Assembly (NCBI GenBank): GCA_012728445.1
Contig: JAAYFA010000085.1
Coordinates: 1 to 7,227 of the forward strand
Origin: Clostridiales bacterium
Lineage (GTDB): Bacteria; Bacillota; Clostridia; Oscillospirales; Acutalibacteraceae
Direction: 5' to 3'
DNA: 7,227 nucleotides
The position numbers and the translations under genes were made by a program. This document shows positions 1 through 5,994 of the stretch, one piece after another; within the stretch, counting starts at the first letter, position 1, and every line of letters begins with the position of its first letter. The notes beneath the pieces were generated by a model, which was not told the DNA's origin, did not search any database, and saw only the letters and a list, made by a program, of their open reading frames with translations.

Positions 1-2
1 GG

Positions 3-322
3 GATGGCGAGCTGATGCTTACCATCCTCGCTTCCTATGCGCAGGAAGAAAGCCGCTCGGTTTCCGAAAATTGCAAATGGAGTATTCGGAAGCGGTTCGA
101 GAAAGGCATACCGATATCGCACGCCATCACCGGCCTTATGATTAAGCGTGGTCAAATTGAGGTAGTCCGGGATGAAGCCGAGGTAGTTCGCTACATTTTT
201 GAGCTTAGATATCAGGGTTTGGGGCGAAACGCGATCACGCGGCACTTGAACAGAAAAGGAATACCAGCAAGGAATGGTGGCATTTGGCACGATAGCGTAG
301 TAGATGGAATCCTGCAAAAGGA
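3..322 (+). pseudogene. Interrupted large serine recombinase gene of the pre-insertion host DNA (middle part only)
   Basis: The reading frame is open from the window edge (first full codon at position 3), so the 5' part lies outside; the ATG at 15 is internal. The residues around ASYAQEESRSVSENCKW and RKRFEKG are the long helix joining the catalytic domain to the DNA-binding recombinase domain of large serine recombinases. They are followed by the usual DEAEVVRYIFELRYQGLG and HLNRKGIPARNGG segments and by VVDGILQK. In this family ILQ is normally followed by an N-E/D-K-Y-type segment. Here homology stops after the codon beginning GA at 321, and the frame runs on through unrelated DNA to a TGA at 423-425. 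It differs clearly from the two recombinases to its right and lies on the opposite strand. I read it as a resident mobile-element recombinase disrupted by an insertion. The rest of the gene should lie beyond the far end of the inserted element. Confidence 0.82.
321..322. other. Probable element-host junction at a GA dinucleotide
   Basis: Protein homology of the + strand recombinase ends exactly where its next conserved acidic codon (GA-N) would begin. The last codon of rec1 on the other strand is only about 38 bases to the right. Large serine transposases of the TnpX (Tn4451/Tn4453) and TndX (Tn5397) type are known to recombine at GA dinucleotides, so a shared GA at the boundary fits. The call rests on the homology break and the position next to a recombinase gene. 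The partner junction is not in the window, so the exact base is not proven. Confidence 0.6.
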
Positions 323-359
323 CAGTATATTTTTGCGTACATATTTCTATCCTTCCGAA

Positions 360-2000
360 CTAAGTGTTCAGACAACCGATAAAACGCCAGTATATCTTGA
401 TTTCTTGCTGTCTTGCACCGCTTGAATATTCACTTTCTCCAATTTCTATATGGTATATCAATTCTTCCACATCGGCACGGCACAAATCAGTTAAGTGAAT
501 ATGTCGTTTTATTACCTCAGCCCATTTTGTCATGCTGAGGACTTTTGCTTGTATTTCGGACAGATGATTTTGCGCTTCATCGTGCTGTGCTTGACGGGTT
601 TGTCGCTCTTTCTCGTTTTTGTTCATGAGTGCTGTGAAAGTAACTTCGGAAATTTTACCTGTAACCTTGTCCTCATAGAGGTCTGCTGTAATTTGTGTAA
701 GCTCTGATAAACGATGTGTCAGTTTTTTAGCTTCCTGTCGGAGCAGATTCTGTTGCTCGCTGTCATCTAAATTCATTTGCTTTTTTAGTTTTTCCAACAA
801 AGCAACTTCATCGAGCGTGATTGCTTGTACATGAGATTGAAGTTCTCCAATAATAACGGTTTTCAGAACGGATTCAGAAATATGATGCCATGAACACACC
901 GCTTGGCCTGTCATGCTGTGACGATAACAAAAATAGTGTGTTCCAGTCCTAACCCGCACTCCTTCCTTGTTTTTTCTTGAAAGCGGATGGGATGTCATAG
1001 ACGAACCACAATCCATACAGATTAACTTTTTTACAAATAGCGAGGGCTGTGGTTTGCGCCTATCTTTTGCTTTTTCAGACGCAGCAATATCAATCTCACG
1101 CACCTTATTCCAAGTGTAAAGGTCAATAATAGGCTCGTGTACATTCTCGTGCCGTATCCACTCGGATTTTGGACGCTTTATCTGAGTCTTGTTTTTATAG
1201 GACAATGTTCCTTCGGTACGGATAACCATATGCCCTATGTATGCTTCGCAACGCAAAATATCCCGAATACTTGCCGACATCCACAAGGTGGACTTTTCTA
1301 TGTGTTTGCCTTGTCTGTCTTTCCAATAATTGCTTGGAGATAAAATACCTTGTGCATTGAGAGCTCCTGCAATTTTAACATAACCTGCACCCTCAGTACG
1401 CATATCAAAAATCTGTTGTATAACGCTTGCAGCGTATTCCTCAATAATTAATTGGTGTTTGTCCGTGTCACACCGAATATATCCGTAAGGTGGGCGGCCT
1501 GTCATAAACCGACCGTTCTTTGCTTTTGTGTAGAAAACCGCCTTGATTTTATCGCTTAAATCTTTCAGATGATAATCGTTCATCAACGAACGAAAGTGCA
1601 TCATGTCGTTGTCGTCTTTGTTCGTGTCGATTTCATCCAGCAGAGAAACAAAACGACATCCCCATGAGGGGAAAAGAATATCGGTGTATCGCCCGACTTC
1701 AATATAATCCCTGCCCAAACGAGAAAGGTCTTTCACCAAAATCAAGTTGATAATTCCGGCTTTTGCATCCTCTATCATCTGCTTGAATCCGGGGCGATTG
1801 AAATTGCCGCCCGAGTAACCATCGTCCGCATAAGTTTTGGTTTCAATCCAGCCATTGAGCATGCAGAATTTCGACAACAACATCCGTTGGTTTTCTATGC
1901 TTGTAGATTCGTCAGTAGGAATACAGTTCTTCTTTTGCGAATTATTTGTATCATCTACGCTAAGTCTAGAATAAATCCCCACTTTATATAGCTTCGCCAT
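360..2000 (-). CDS. Large serine recombinase, terminal member of a tandem pair (rec1)
   Basis: This 546-residue protein is a site-specific serine recombinase expected to cut and rejoin the element ends through a covalent phosphoserine link. The catalytic N-terminal domain (about 1-155) has the nucleophile in the Y-S-R-L-S motif (Ser14, with Arg12) and the KDLSRLGRDYIEVG segment with Arg94 and Arg97. It carries an unusual Cys-containing insertion of about 15 residues before SIENQ. The recombinase domain spans about 160-300. A zinc ribbon follows with Cys328, Cys331, Cys358 and Cys369, then a charged probable coiled coil (about 395-480) and a DUF4368-like tail ending in EIKIYWRFIGCLNT. The ATG at 2000 is preceded by GGAGGTG about five bases upstream and lies inside the end of rec2 (17-base overlap), so the two are probably translationally coupled. 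It is the last gene before the element end. All catalytic and zinc residues are present, so it looks intact. Confidence 0.93.
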   Translation of the reverse strand: MAKLYKVGIYSRLSVDDTNNSQKKNCIPTDESTSIENQRMLLSKFCMLNGWIETKTYADDGYSGGNFNRPGFKQMIEDAKAGIINLILVKDLSRLGRDYIEVGRYTDILFPSWGCRFVSLLDEIDTNKDDNDMMHFRSLMNDYHLKDLSDKIKAVFYTKAKNGRFMTGRPPYGYIRCDTDKHQLIIEEYAASVIQQIFDMRTEGAGYVKIAGALNAQGILSPSNYWKDRQGKHIEKSTLWMSASIRDILRCEAYIGHMVIRTEGTLSYKNKTQIKRPKSEWIRHENVHEPIIDLYTWNKVREIDIAASEKAKDRRKPQPSLFVKKLICMDCGSSMTSHPLSRKNKEGVRVRTGTHYFCYRHSMTGQAVCSWHHISESVLKTVIIGELQSHVQAITLDEVALLEKLKKQMNLDDSEQQNLLRQEAKKLTHRLSELTQITADLYEDKVTGKISEVTFTALMNKNEKERQTRQAQHDEAQNHLSEIQAKVLSMTKWAEVIKRHIHLTDLCRADVEELIYHIEIGESEYSSGARQQEIKIYWRFIGCLNT

Positions 2001-3651
2001 GTTGCACCTCCGTATTTTTGGTTATCGCATCGTCTACGCAACCCACATAGCGATAAAATATTTTGATGTCGCACAGCACATTTCCATCAACCTGCTTTGG
2101 TTCTCCAACATCAATATGTTCCACAAGTTCAATCAAAATTGCTTCTTCAACAGTTTCAACGGCAGCGTATTTACGGATGTGCCGTATCCATGTAGCGGTA
2201 TTATCAAAACATTGCCGTCCATTTTGGATTTTTTTCTTAAGTTCAGGAATTAATACGGAAAATTCGGCTTGCTGTGTTTCATATTTTTTCATCAGTGTGG
2301 CAAAAACCGCTTCGGGAACAGTGCCTTTAATTCGATCTTCATAGAGATTCATCATCAAACGCTCAATTTCAGGCAATCGAGATTGTGCTTTTCGTAATTC
2401 ACGCTCATATCCTGATAACCGGCTGTCACTTTCAGCGTTCCGCTGGCGAATAATACGCTCAGCAATTTTCTTTTCGTCCAGTGTAACTGCAAGTGCTTTT
2501 TCCTTAATGTCAGCGATTACCAGCGAAAGCAAAATTTCTTCACGAATAGAGTGGGGGGTACAAGCGGTCGTTCCGCTCCTGCGGTAACTATCACAACCAA
2601 AATAGTTGTAATGACGCACAATTCCGCTTTTCCTAACTTGCTTTGTCCGCCGAATATTCATATTGAATCCACAATCAACACAACGGACTAAGCCTGTAAG
2701 AACACTAGCTTTTTCACTGGGGACTTCGCGTTTCTGATATCGTTTCTCATCTAAGGCAACACAGGTATCCCACAACTCACGAGAAATAAGCGGTTCATGC
2801 ATATTCTCAACTCGAATCCATTCTTCCGGATCCTTTTCAATGATTTTCTTATTTTTATATGAAAGAGTACCGCACTTACCATTAACTATGTTGCCAATAT
2901 AGACCTCGTTGCGAATGATTTGTTGGACTGTGGTAGAACACCATTGATGAATCACTTTATTGGGATTCGGTTTCCCTTTGCGTTGATAGTACAAGTCGCC
3001 CGGCGGTAAGATTCCTTCTTCATTTAAAAGTTTTGCGATAGCGTGAAATCCCATTCCGCTACTTCGTAAATCAAAAATGCGACGAGTTAGAGGAGCGATT
3101 TCTTCGTCAATTATCAATCGGTGTTTATCCTGCGGGTCTTTGCGGTAACCGAGGGGCGCATATGTTCCCATGAATTTACCATTCTCTGCACAGGCTTTTC
3201 GAACGGCTCGAACCTTTTTACTAGTATCGCGGGCATAAAACTCGTTAAAAAGATTTAGAAATCCCATCATATCGTTATTGGAACTTTGGCTTAGCGTATC
3301 TATACCATTACCCAAAGCGATAAAACGGCATCCGATTTGTGGGAACAGGTAATCGGTGAATTGACCGATTTCAATGTAGTTGCGACCGAAACGGCTGAGG
3401 TCTTTGACTACAATGATGTTAATTCGCCCTGCCTTTGCATCTTCAATCATACGCTGTACGGCGGGGCGATCAAAATTTGTGCCAGAATAGCCATCATCGC
3501 AATAAACTTCGACCTCATTCCAGCCCTGATCTTTAACATATTTCTGTAAGAGTAATTTCTGATTTTCGATACTTACGGATTCGCCTGTTCGTTCATCATC
3601 TACAGAAAGCCGACAGTAAATTCCAGCATCCCGATTTTGTTCAAGTCCCAT
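1984..3651 (-). CDS. Large serine recombinase, upstream member of a tandem pair (rec2)
   Basis: This 555-residue paralogue of rec1 has the same architecture. The catalytic domain (about 1-160) has Y-C-R-L-S with Ser16 as nucleophile and KDLSRFGRNYIEIG with Arg87 and Arg90. The recombinase domain spans about 160-310. The zinc ribbon uses Cys324, Cys327, Cys353 and Cys364, and is followed by a charged coiled coil (about 380-480) and a tail ending near DIKIFYRYVGCVDD. I chose the ATG at 3651 because GGAGGAGG lies eight bases upstream; an in-frame TTG at 3669 overlaps that ribosome binding site and is unlikely to be the start. The gene overlaps rec1 by 17 bases. The two proteins share long blocks such as DDGYSG, RMIEDAKAG/QMIEDAKAG and GCRF, but have diverged well beyond a recent duplication. 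They may act together, or each may act on one direction of the reaction; the sequence does not say which. Confidence 0.93.
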   Translation of the reverse strand: MGLEQNRDAGIYCRLSVDDERTGESVSIENQKLLLQKYVKDQGWNEVEVYCDDGYSGTNFDRPAVQRMIEDAKAGRINIIVVKDLSRFGRNYIEIGQFTDYLFPQIGCRFIALGNGIDTLSQSSNNDMMGFLNLFNEFYARDTSKKVRAVRKACAENGKFMGTYAPLGYRKDPQDKHRLIIDEEIAPLTRRIFDLRSSGMGFHAIAKLLNEEGILPPGDLYYQRKGKPNPNKVIHQWCSTTVQQIIRNEVYIGNIVNGKCGTLSYKNKKIIEKDPEEWIRVENMHEPLISRELWDTCVALDEKRYQKREVPSEKASVLTGLVRCVDCGFNMNIRRTKQVRKSGIVRHYNYFGCDSYRRSGTTACTPHSIREEILLSLVIADIKEKALAVTLDEKKIAERIIRQRNAESDSRLSGYERELRKAQSRLPEIERLMMNLYEDRIKGTVPEAVFATLMKKYETQQAEFSVLIPELKKKIQNGRQCFDNTATWIRHIRKYAAVETVEEAILIELVEHIDVGEPKQVDGNVLCDIKIFYRYVGCVDDAITKNTEVQHGEAI

Positions 3652-3686
3652 ATGTTTTTCCTCCTCCAATTGGTTTAATATATGTA

Positions 3687-3704
3687 ACCGACCGTTCGGT
3701 CGGT
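3687..3704. promoter_or_regulatory. Operator-like palindrome upstream of rec2
   Basis: The + strand reads ACCGACCG-TT-CGGTCGGT: two perfect 8-base arms separated by two bases. It lies about 20 bases upstream of the rec2 Shine-Dalgarno. ACCGACCG/CGGTCGGT-type palindromes are typical operators of TetR-family repressors. Neither strand has a T-run after it, so it does not look like a terminator. A weak TATATT hexamer (minus strand, 3677-3682) lies just downstream and could be a -10 box, but no convincing -35 is visible. No TetR gene is in the window. Confidence 0.5.
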
Positions 3705-3774
3705 CTGATAAAAGTCTAATTCTTTATGGTAAGATATGCAAAGGTGCAAAATTATAATTCATACAATTGACAAG

Positions 3775-3957
3775 CTATGTTGTCATTACCGTACCCGTTT
3801 TAATATCGGTCATAGCTTTTCGGACAGCAAGCTGTTCCAGTGTCTTGCCTAAATCTTTTTCTCCTAAAAACACACTAGTGACGCGATAAATTGTTTTTCC
3901 AACTTTCACTTCCTTATAGGACGAAGAAATATTTTGAGATGACTTTTTTTCCTTCAT
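3775..3957 (-). CDS. TnpW-family small transposon protein
   Basis: This 60-residue protein has the core SYKEVKVGKTIYRVTSVF, which matches the (Y-K/E)-V-G-(K/N)-x-x-Y-x-V pattern of the small TnpW-family proteins carried near serine recombinase genes of clostridial transposons. Their function is not established. The first 15 or so residues are Ser/Lys-rich and probably disordered. The ATG at 3957 has GGAGG seven bases upstream. It lies 123 bases upstream of rec2 and 48 bases downstream of the winged-helix gene, all on the same strand. No signal peptide, membrane segment or cysteine is present. The family call rests on the short core motif and on context. Confidence 0.7.
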   Translation of the reverse strand: MKEKKSSQNISSSYKEVKVGKTIYRVTSVFLGEKDLGKTLEQLAVRKAMTDIKTGTVMTT

Positions 3958-3989
3958 GCGTAATCCTCCATCTTCTATATATTCGATTC

Positions 3990-4020
3990 AAATAAAAGCA
4001 GCGGGCTACTCATTGCTGCC
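3990..4020 (-). terminator. Possible intrinsic terminator at the end of the mazF operon
   Basis: On the minus strand, GCAGC (4015-4019) can pair with GCTGC (3998-4002) across a 12-base loop, followed directly by TTTTATTT. The stem is only five base pairs and overlaps the last codons of the winged-helix gene. Termination is therefore likely to be partial, leaving some read-through into the TnpW and recombinase genes. Confidence 0.45.
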
Positions 4021-4311
4021 GCTATGTTTTATCACCGACCAGACTGAAACCTTTCGTCCAGTTTTACCGCATATTTTCTTCCCCACTGCCTGAACCAACT
4101 CTTTATCAGCTAACTCCGTCAATCGAGGAGCGGCGAAGTTGCGTTCGTCGGTGGGCGTTATACCGCATTTGTATAATTCTGTAGCAATTTCCTGTGCGGT
4201 CATATCGCCGCATTCTTTTAATATTGTCAAAACCGCTTTATGTCGTTCTGTGAGAGTAGTCAAAACCGTGTAATAGCTTTCCCGGCGGGTTTCCTTTGTG
4301 ATGTTATCCAT
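4006..4311 (-). CDS. Small winged-helix DNA-binding protein
   Basis: This 101-residue protein has a helical lead-in (about 8-32, with TERHKAVLTILKE), a helix-turn-helix-like stretch (MTAQEIATELYKCGI to APRLTELADKEL, about 37-72) and a probable wing (about 74-93, VGKKICGKTGRKVSVWSV). This is the pattern of MarR/ArsR-like winged-helix proteins found as small regulators on mobile elements. The ATG at 4311 directly abuts the stop codon of the upstream small Cys-rich gene, with GGAAGG about eight bases before it, so translation is probably coupled. As the third gene after a MazF-type toxin it could be the operon's repressor or part of an antitoxin function. That is inference from position; no MazE-like sequence similarity is visible. 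The operator is unknown. Confidence 0.75.
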   Translation of the reverse strand: MDNITKETRRESYYTVLTTLTERHKAVLTILKECGDMTAQEIATELYKCGITPTDERNFAAPRLTELADKELVQAVGKKICGKTGRKVSVWSVIKHSGSNE

Positions 4312-4506
4312 CTATTTCACCTTCCTTTTAACTTTGTAATCGTAGCCATTTTTACATGAGCAATAACAACAAAGCTCTTTGATTTTTTGATTGGGATTTG
4401 CCTTATGGACAATATGTTCCGGGGAATTATAAAATTGTGATACACAACGGGCGCACAGAGTAATCAGCATGAAGTCATCACGATTGCTTTTCTGACTCTT
4501 TTTCAT
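4312..4506 (-). CDS. Small Cys-rich, probably zinc-binding protein next to mazF
   Basis: This 64-residue protein has an N-terminal Cys pair (Cys18-x2-Cys21) and a C-terminal cluster (Cys46, Cys47, Cys49, Cys51) followed by KNGYDYKVKRK. I take the four-Cys pattern as a zinc-binding fold. Small proteins ending in a YC-x-C/R-x-G-x-DY pattern are common beside PemK/MazF genes on Firmicute mobile elements, but their role is unknown to me. I chose the ATG at 4506 because AGGG lies seven bases upstream; a TTG at 4512 sits only one base from that site. The start lies inside mazF (29-base overlap) in another frame, and the stop abuts the ATG of the winged-helix gene. It is strongly basic at both ends, so nucleic acid binding is plausible. 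Confidence 0.72.
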   Translation of the reverse strand: MKKSQKSNRDDFMLITLCARCVSQFYNSPEHIVHKANPNQKIKELCCYCSCKNGYDYKVKRKVK

Positions 4507-4852
4507 TTTCAAGCCCTAAGCTGATCGCCAAAGCACGATCAATTCCTTTCATTGTCGTTTCATCCAGTTCTCCAATGCGTCCACCCAGCCGACTCTTATC
4601 AATCGTCCGTAATTGTTCCAGCAATACTACGGAAGGAATATCAAGCCCATTTCCGGCAGAGAGATAACAGTGGGTGGGCATATTCATCTTTTTGGGTTTG
4701 CCCGATATCGCTGCTACCACTACGGTGGGACTATGGAGGTTTCCCATAGCATTTTGCAGTATCAATACAGGACGGTATCCGTTTTGTTCGCTACCCACTG
4801 CGGGGGATAATGCGGCAAAATACATTTCGCCGCGTTTTACTTTTACTTTCAT
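4478..4852 (-). CDS. mazF: MazF/PemK-family endoribonuclease toxin
   Basis: This 124-residue protein closely follows Bacillus subtilis MazF (YdcE/EndoA): VKRGEMYFAALSPAVGSEQ, then YRPVLILQN, SPTVVVAAI, LPTH-like MPTHCYL, and VVLLEQLRTIDKSRL. MazF proteins are dimeric, sequence-specific mRNA interferases. Arg27 corresponds to the catalytic Arg25 of the B. subtilis enzyme. The catalytic Thr48 is replaced by Ser50, a conservative change that keeps the hydroxyl. The start at 4852 has GGAGG seven bases upstream; a longer in-frame ORF to 4945 only reads through the leader and a hairpin. No MazE-like antitoxin gene precedes it. A terminator-like stem and a long structured non-coding region lie upstream, and two small proteins overlap or abut downstream. 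It could be a toxin with an unconventional antitoxin or a solitary regulator of mRNA. Confidence 0.92.
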   Translation of the reverse strand: MKVKVKRGEMYFAALSPAVGSEQNGYRPVLILQNAMGNLHSPTVVVAAISGKPKKMNMPTHCYLSAGNGLDIPSVVLLEQLRTIDKSRLGGRIGELDETTMKGIDRALAISLGLENEKESEKQS

Positions 4853-4886
4853 ACATAAGCCTCCTATATAAAGCGTTATGTAGACG

Positions 4887-4949
4887 AAAACGGCATGGTT
4901 TATAGAGATGTGGGAGGCTATAATAAACCTCAACCTATTTACCATGCCG
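4887..4949 (-). terminator. Terminator or attenuator stem in the mazF leader
   Basis: The arms CGGCATGGT (minus strand, 4941-4949) and ACCATGCCG (4891-4899) are perfectly complementary. The stem continues after a 2x2 mismatch with four more pairs (4902-4905 with 4935-4938), and an inner GAGG/CCTC pairing is possible. Directly after the stem the minus strand reads TTTTCGTCT, a short and interrupted U-tract. It lies about 25 bases before the mazF Shine-Dalgarno. I see no good promoter between it and mazF, so it may limit read-through into the toxin gene. The long loop and weak U-tract suggest partial rather than full termination. Confidence 0.6.
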
Positions 4950-4962
4950 CTTGCGCCTTATA

Positions 4963-5371
4963 TTTAAAGTGCAATATTTATCCTCAATATCCCTCGCACT
5001 TACCGGGAATCATCAAACGGCGGTCGGTTAAACCGCTCCACGGGAGTTCCACCCCTCCGCATTCTTATGCCGAGCGACCCCCATTGCCTGCGACGGCTCA
5101 CGGTTGGAAAAACCGCTTCAACGCTCGGACTGTGGCTGGGCCGGAGTATCTGCCCCTTTTACGGTCATTGCCTTGCCAAATTACCATCTTGGTAGTTTCG
5201 GTCAGGTGTTATCGCTCGCCCTTTGCAGGAGTCTTGGCGCACCGTCCGAGGGGCTTCCGGAAAAGGGAATGTGTTTGACGATTGATTTATTCAGTTTTGG
5301 AGGGCGGCGGCTTGTTCATAGCCGCCTATCCCACAAGAGGTTTCCAACCCTCTCACCTAATGCACTTTAAA
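4963..5371 (-). ncRNA. Candidate large structured RNA upstream of mazF
   Basis: This region lacks a credible gene on either strand. Its ends carry an 11-base perfect inverted repeat, TGCACTTTAAA (5361-5371) and TTTAAAGTGCA (4963-4973), which could close it as one domain. Inside are nested helices: AGAGG/CCTCT (5336-5340 with 5349-5353); GGCGGC/GCCGCC with a 9-base loop (5306-5311 with 5321-5326), extended by GGG/CCC; CCCTTT/AAAGGG (5219-5224 with 5262-5267); TACCA/TGGTA with a three-base loop (5182-5194); CTCCG/CGGAG (5055-5059 with 5142-5146) around CCGAGCG/CGCTCGG (5070-5076 with 5122-5128) around CGGTT/AACCG (5101-5115); and GCGGT/ACCGC near 5020-5037. Transcription on the minus strand is inferred from its neighbours and from the terminator-like stem that follows it. 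I cannot match it to a named RNA family. GC content is higher than in the flanking leaders. Confidence 0.6.
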
Positions 5372-5392
5372 ACCCGTTTTGAGGGGGTGTTT

Positions 5393-5893
5393 TTAATCGT
5401 TCGCCAAAACTTTTTTAATTTTCTTTTCCGCAGCCTTTAAAGATTCATATACCGACTTTTGATTTGCTCCCTCCATTGCGGCAATCTGCCATGTAGATAA
5501 GCCCTGAACAGTGCTGAGCAAATACCGCCGCCGCTGAGCTTCGGTCAGCGTGGATAACGCCTTAGCTGCGATTTTTCGCCGCTGTCTTTGATTTTCTGCT
5601 TGCTCCTCAGCCTCAATCAATGCGTCCTCCGGAGATGCAACACAACATAGAGTGGTTGCTTCCAAGCTGTGAATGGACACATTCTTTTTGGTTTGCGCAT
5701 TTTCGGCGCGTACCTGTTTGAGATAAATCTCATCTGAGAGAGATTTAAGTTCTGTAAAATCTGCTTCGTTCTTATCAGGATTCTCTCGCAAGTAATCCTC
5801 TAAAGTGATTTCAATGGTCTGATTCGCAAAACGGTAAACAATGCCTTTCGCTTTTTTGTTGGCAGCATAATCACTGTCACGATAATTTTTCAT
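5393..5893 (-). CDS. Sigma-70 region-4-like regulator of an integrative element
   Basis: This 166-residue protein resembles the small sigma-like regulators of Tn916-type and clostridial conjugative elements. The N-terminal part (MKNYRDSDYAANKKAKGIVYR, then TLEDYLRENPD) is typical of that group. A charged linker (about 85-110) follows. The C-terminal domain (about 107-163: ALSTLTEAQRRRYLL, GLSTWQIAAMEGANQKSVYESLKAAEKKIKKVL) is a helix-turn-helix of the sigma region 4 type. No region 2 is seen, so it is unlikely to be a complete sigma factor by itself. I chose the ATG at 5893, which has GGAGG seven bases upstream; a longer in-frame start at 5986 would read through an inverted repeat and is rejected. 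By analogy with the Tn916 orf7/orf8 region it may switch on downstream element genes, here the structured RNA, mazF and the recombinases. Its Shine-Dalgarno lies in a strong hairpin (separate entry). Confidence 0.82.
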   Translation of the reverse strand: MKNYRDSDYAANKKAKGIVYRFANQTIEITLEDYLRENPDKNEADFTELKSLSDEIYLKQVRAENAQTKKNVSIHSLEATTLCCVASPEDALIEAEEQAENQRQRRKIAAKALSTLTEAQRRRYLLSTVQGLSTWQIAAMEGANQKSVYESLKAAEKKIKKVLAND

Positions 5894-5900
5894 TTTCTTT

Positions 5901-5948
5901 CCTCCGAATTTTTGATTTTTGATATAAGCTGAAATCAAAAATCGGAGG
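5901..5948 (-). promoter_or_regulatory. Hairpin burying the ribosome binding site of the sigma-like gene
   Basis: On the minus strand, CCTCCGATTTTTGAT (5934-5948) can pair with ATCAAAAATTCGGAGG (5901-5916), giving 15 base pairs with a single bulged base and a 17-base loop. The paired GGAGG is the Shine-Dalgarno that serves the ATG at 5893, and the opposing CCTCC is a perfect anti-Shine-Dalgarno. A shifted register exists because ATCAAAAAT occurs twice in overlap. There is no U-tract, so it is not a terminator. Translational control (thermosensor, protein-bound or coupled to upstream translation) is inferred from the pairing. Confidence 0.7.
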
Positions 5949-5967
5949 TCAGGGATATTTGGCAATT

Positions 5968-5978
5968 TGGCACTGCCA
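5968..5978. promoter_or_regulatory. Short operator-like palindrome upstream of the sigma-like gene
   Basis: TGGCA-C-TGCCA is a perfect palindrome with 5-base arms around one base. A direct repeat TTGGCA (5960-5965 and 5967-5972) overlaps it. It lies just downstream of a terminator, where a promoter for the sigma-like gene would be expected. No convincing -35/-10 pair could be identified. Confidence 0.3.
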
Positions 5979-5994
5979 TTGGTCATAAAACATA

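Noticed and set aside
323..425. The C-terminal tail of the + strand recombinase frame up to the TGA at 423-425
   Set aside because: It has no recombinase similarity and is antisense to the end of rec1, so it is accidental read-through past the insertion point.
4853..4945. In-frame extension of mazF to an ATG at 4945
   Set aside because: The extra 31 residues are encoded by a terminator-like stem, no Shine-Dalgarno precedes that ATG, and the start at 4852 has an ideal GGAGG and matches known MazF N-termini.
4895..5278. A + strand open frame of 127 codons across the non-coding region (and an overlapping 88-codon frame at 5104-5370)
   Set aside because: Neither has a ribosome binding site, a domain or plausible composition; both are Pro/Arg/Ser-rich read-through of the structured region and oppose all neighbouring genes.
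4963..5371. A group II intron in the non-coding region
   Set aside because: A GTGAGAG-like start occurs near 5355 on the minus strand, but there is no recognisable domain V and no reverse transcriptase gene.
5369..5394. A possible terminator just after the sigma-like gene (AAAACACCC with GGGTTTT on the minus strand)
   Set aside because: The stem is short and bulged, its U-run is inside the stem rather than after it, and it overlaps the terminal helix of the RNA candidate.
5894..5986. In-frame extension of the sigma-like gene to an ATG at 5986
   Set aside because: The extension covers the ribosome-binding-site hairpin and has no site of its own; the start at 5893 has GGAGG at good spacing.
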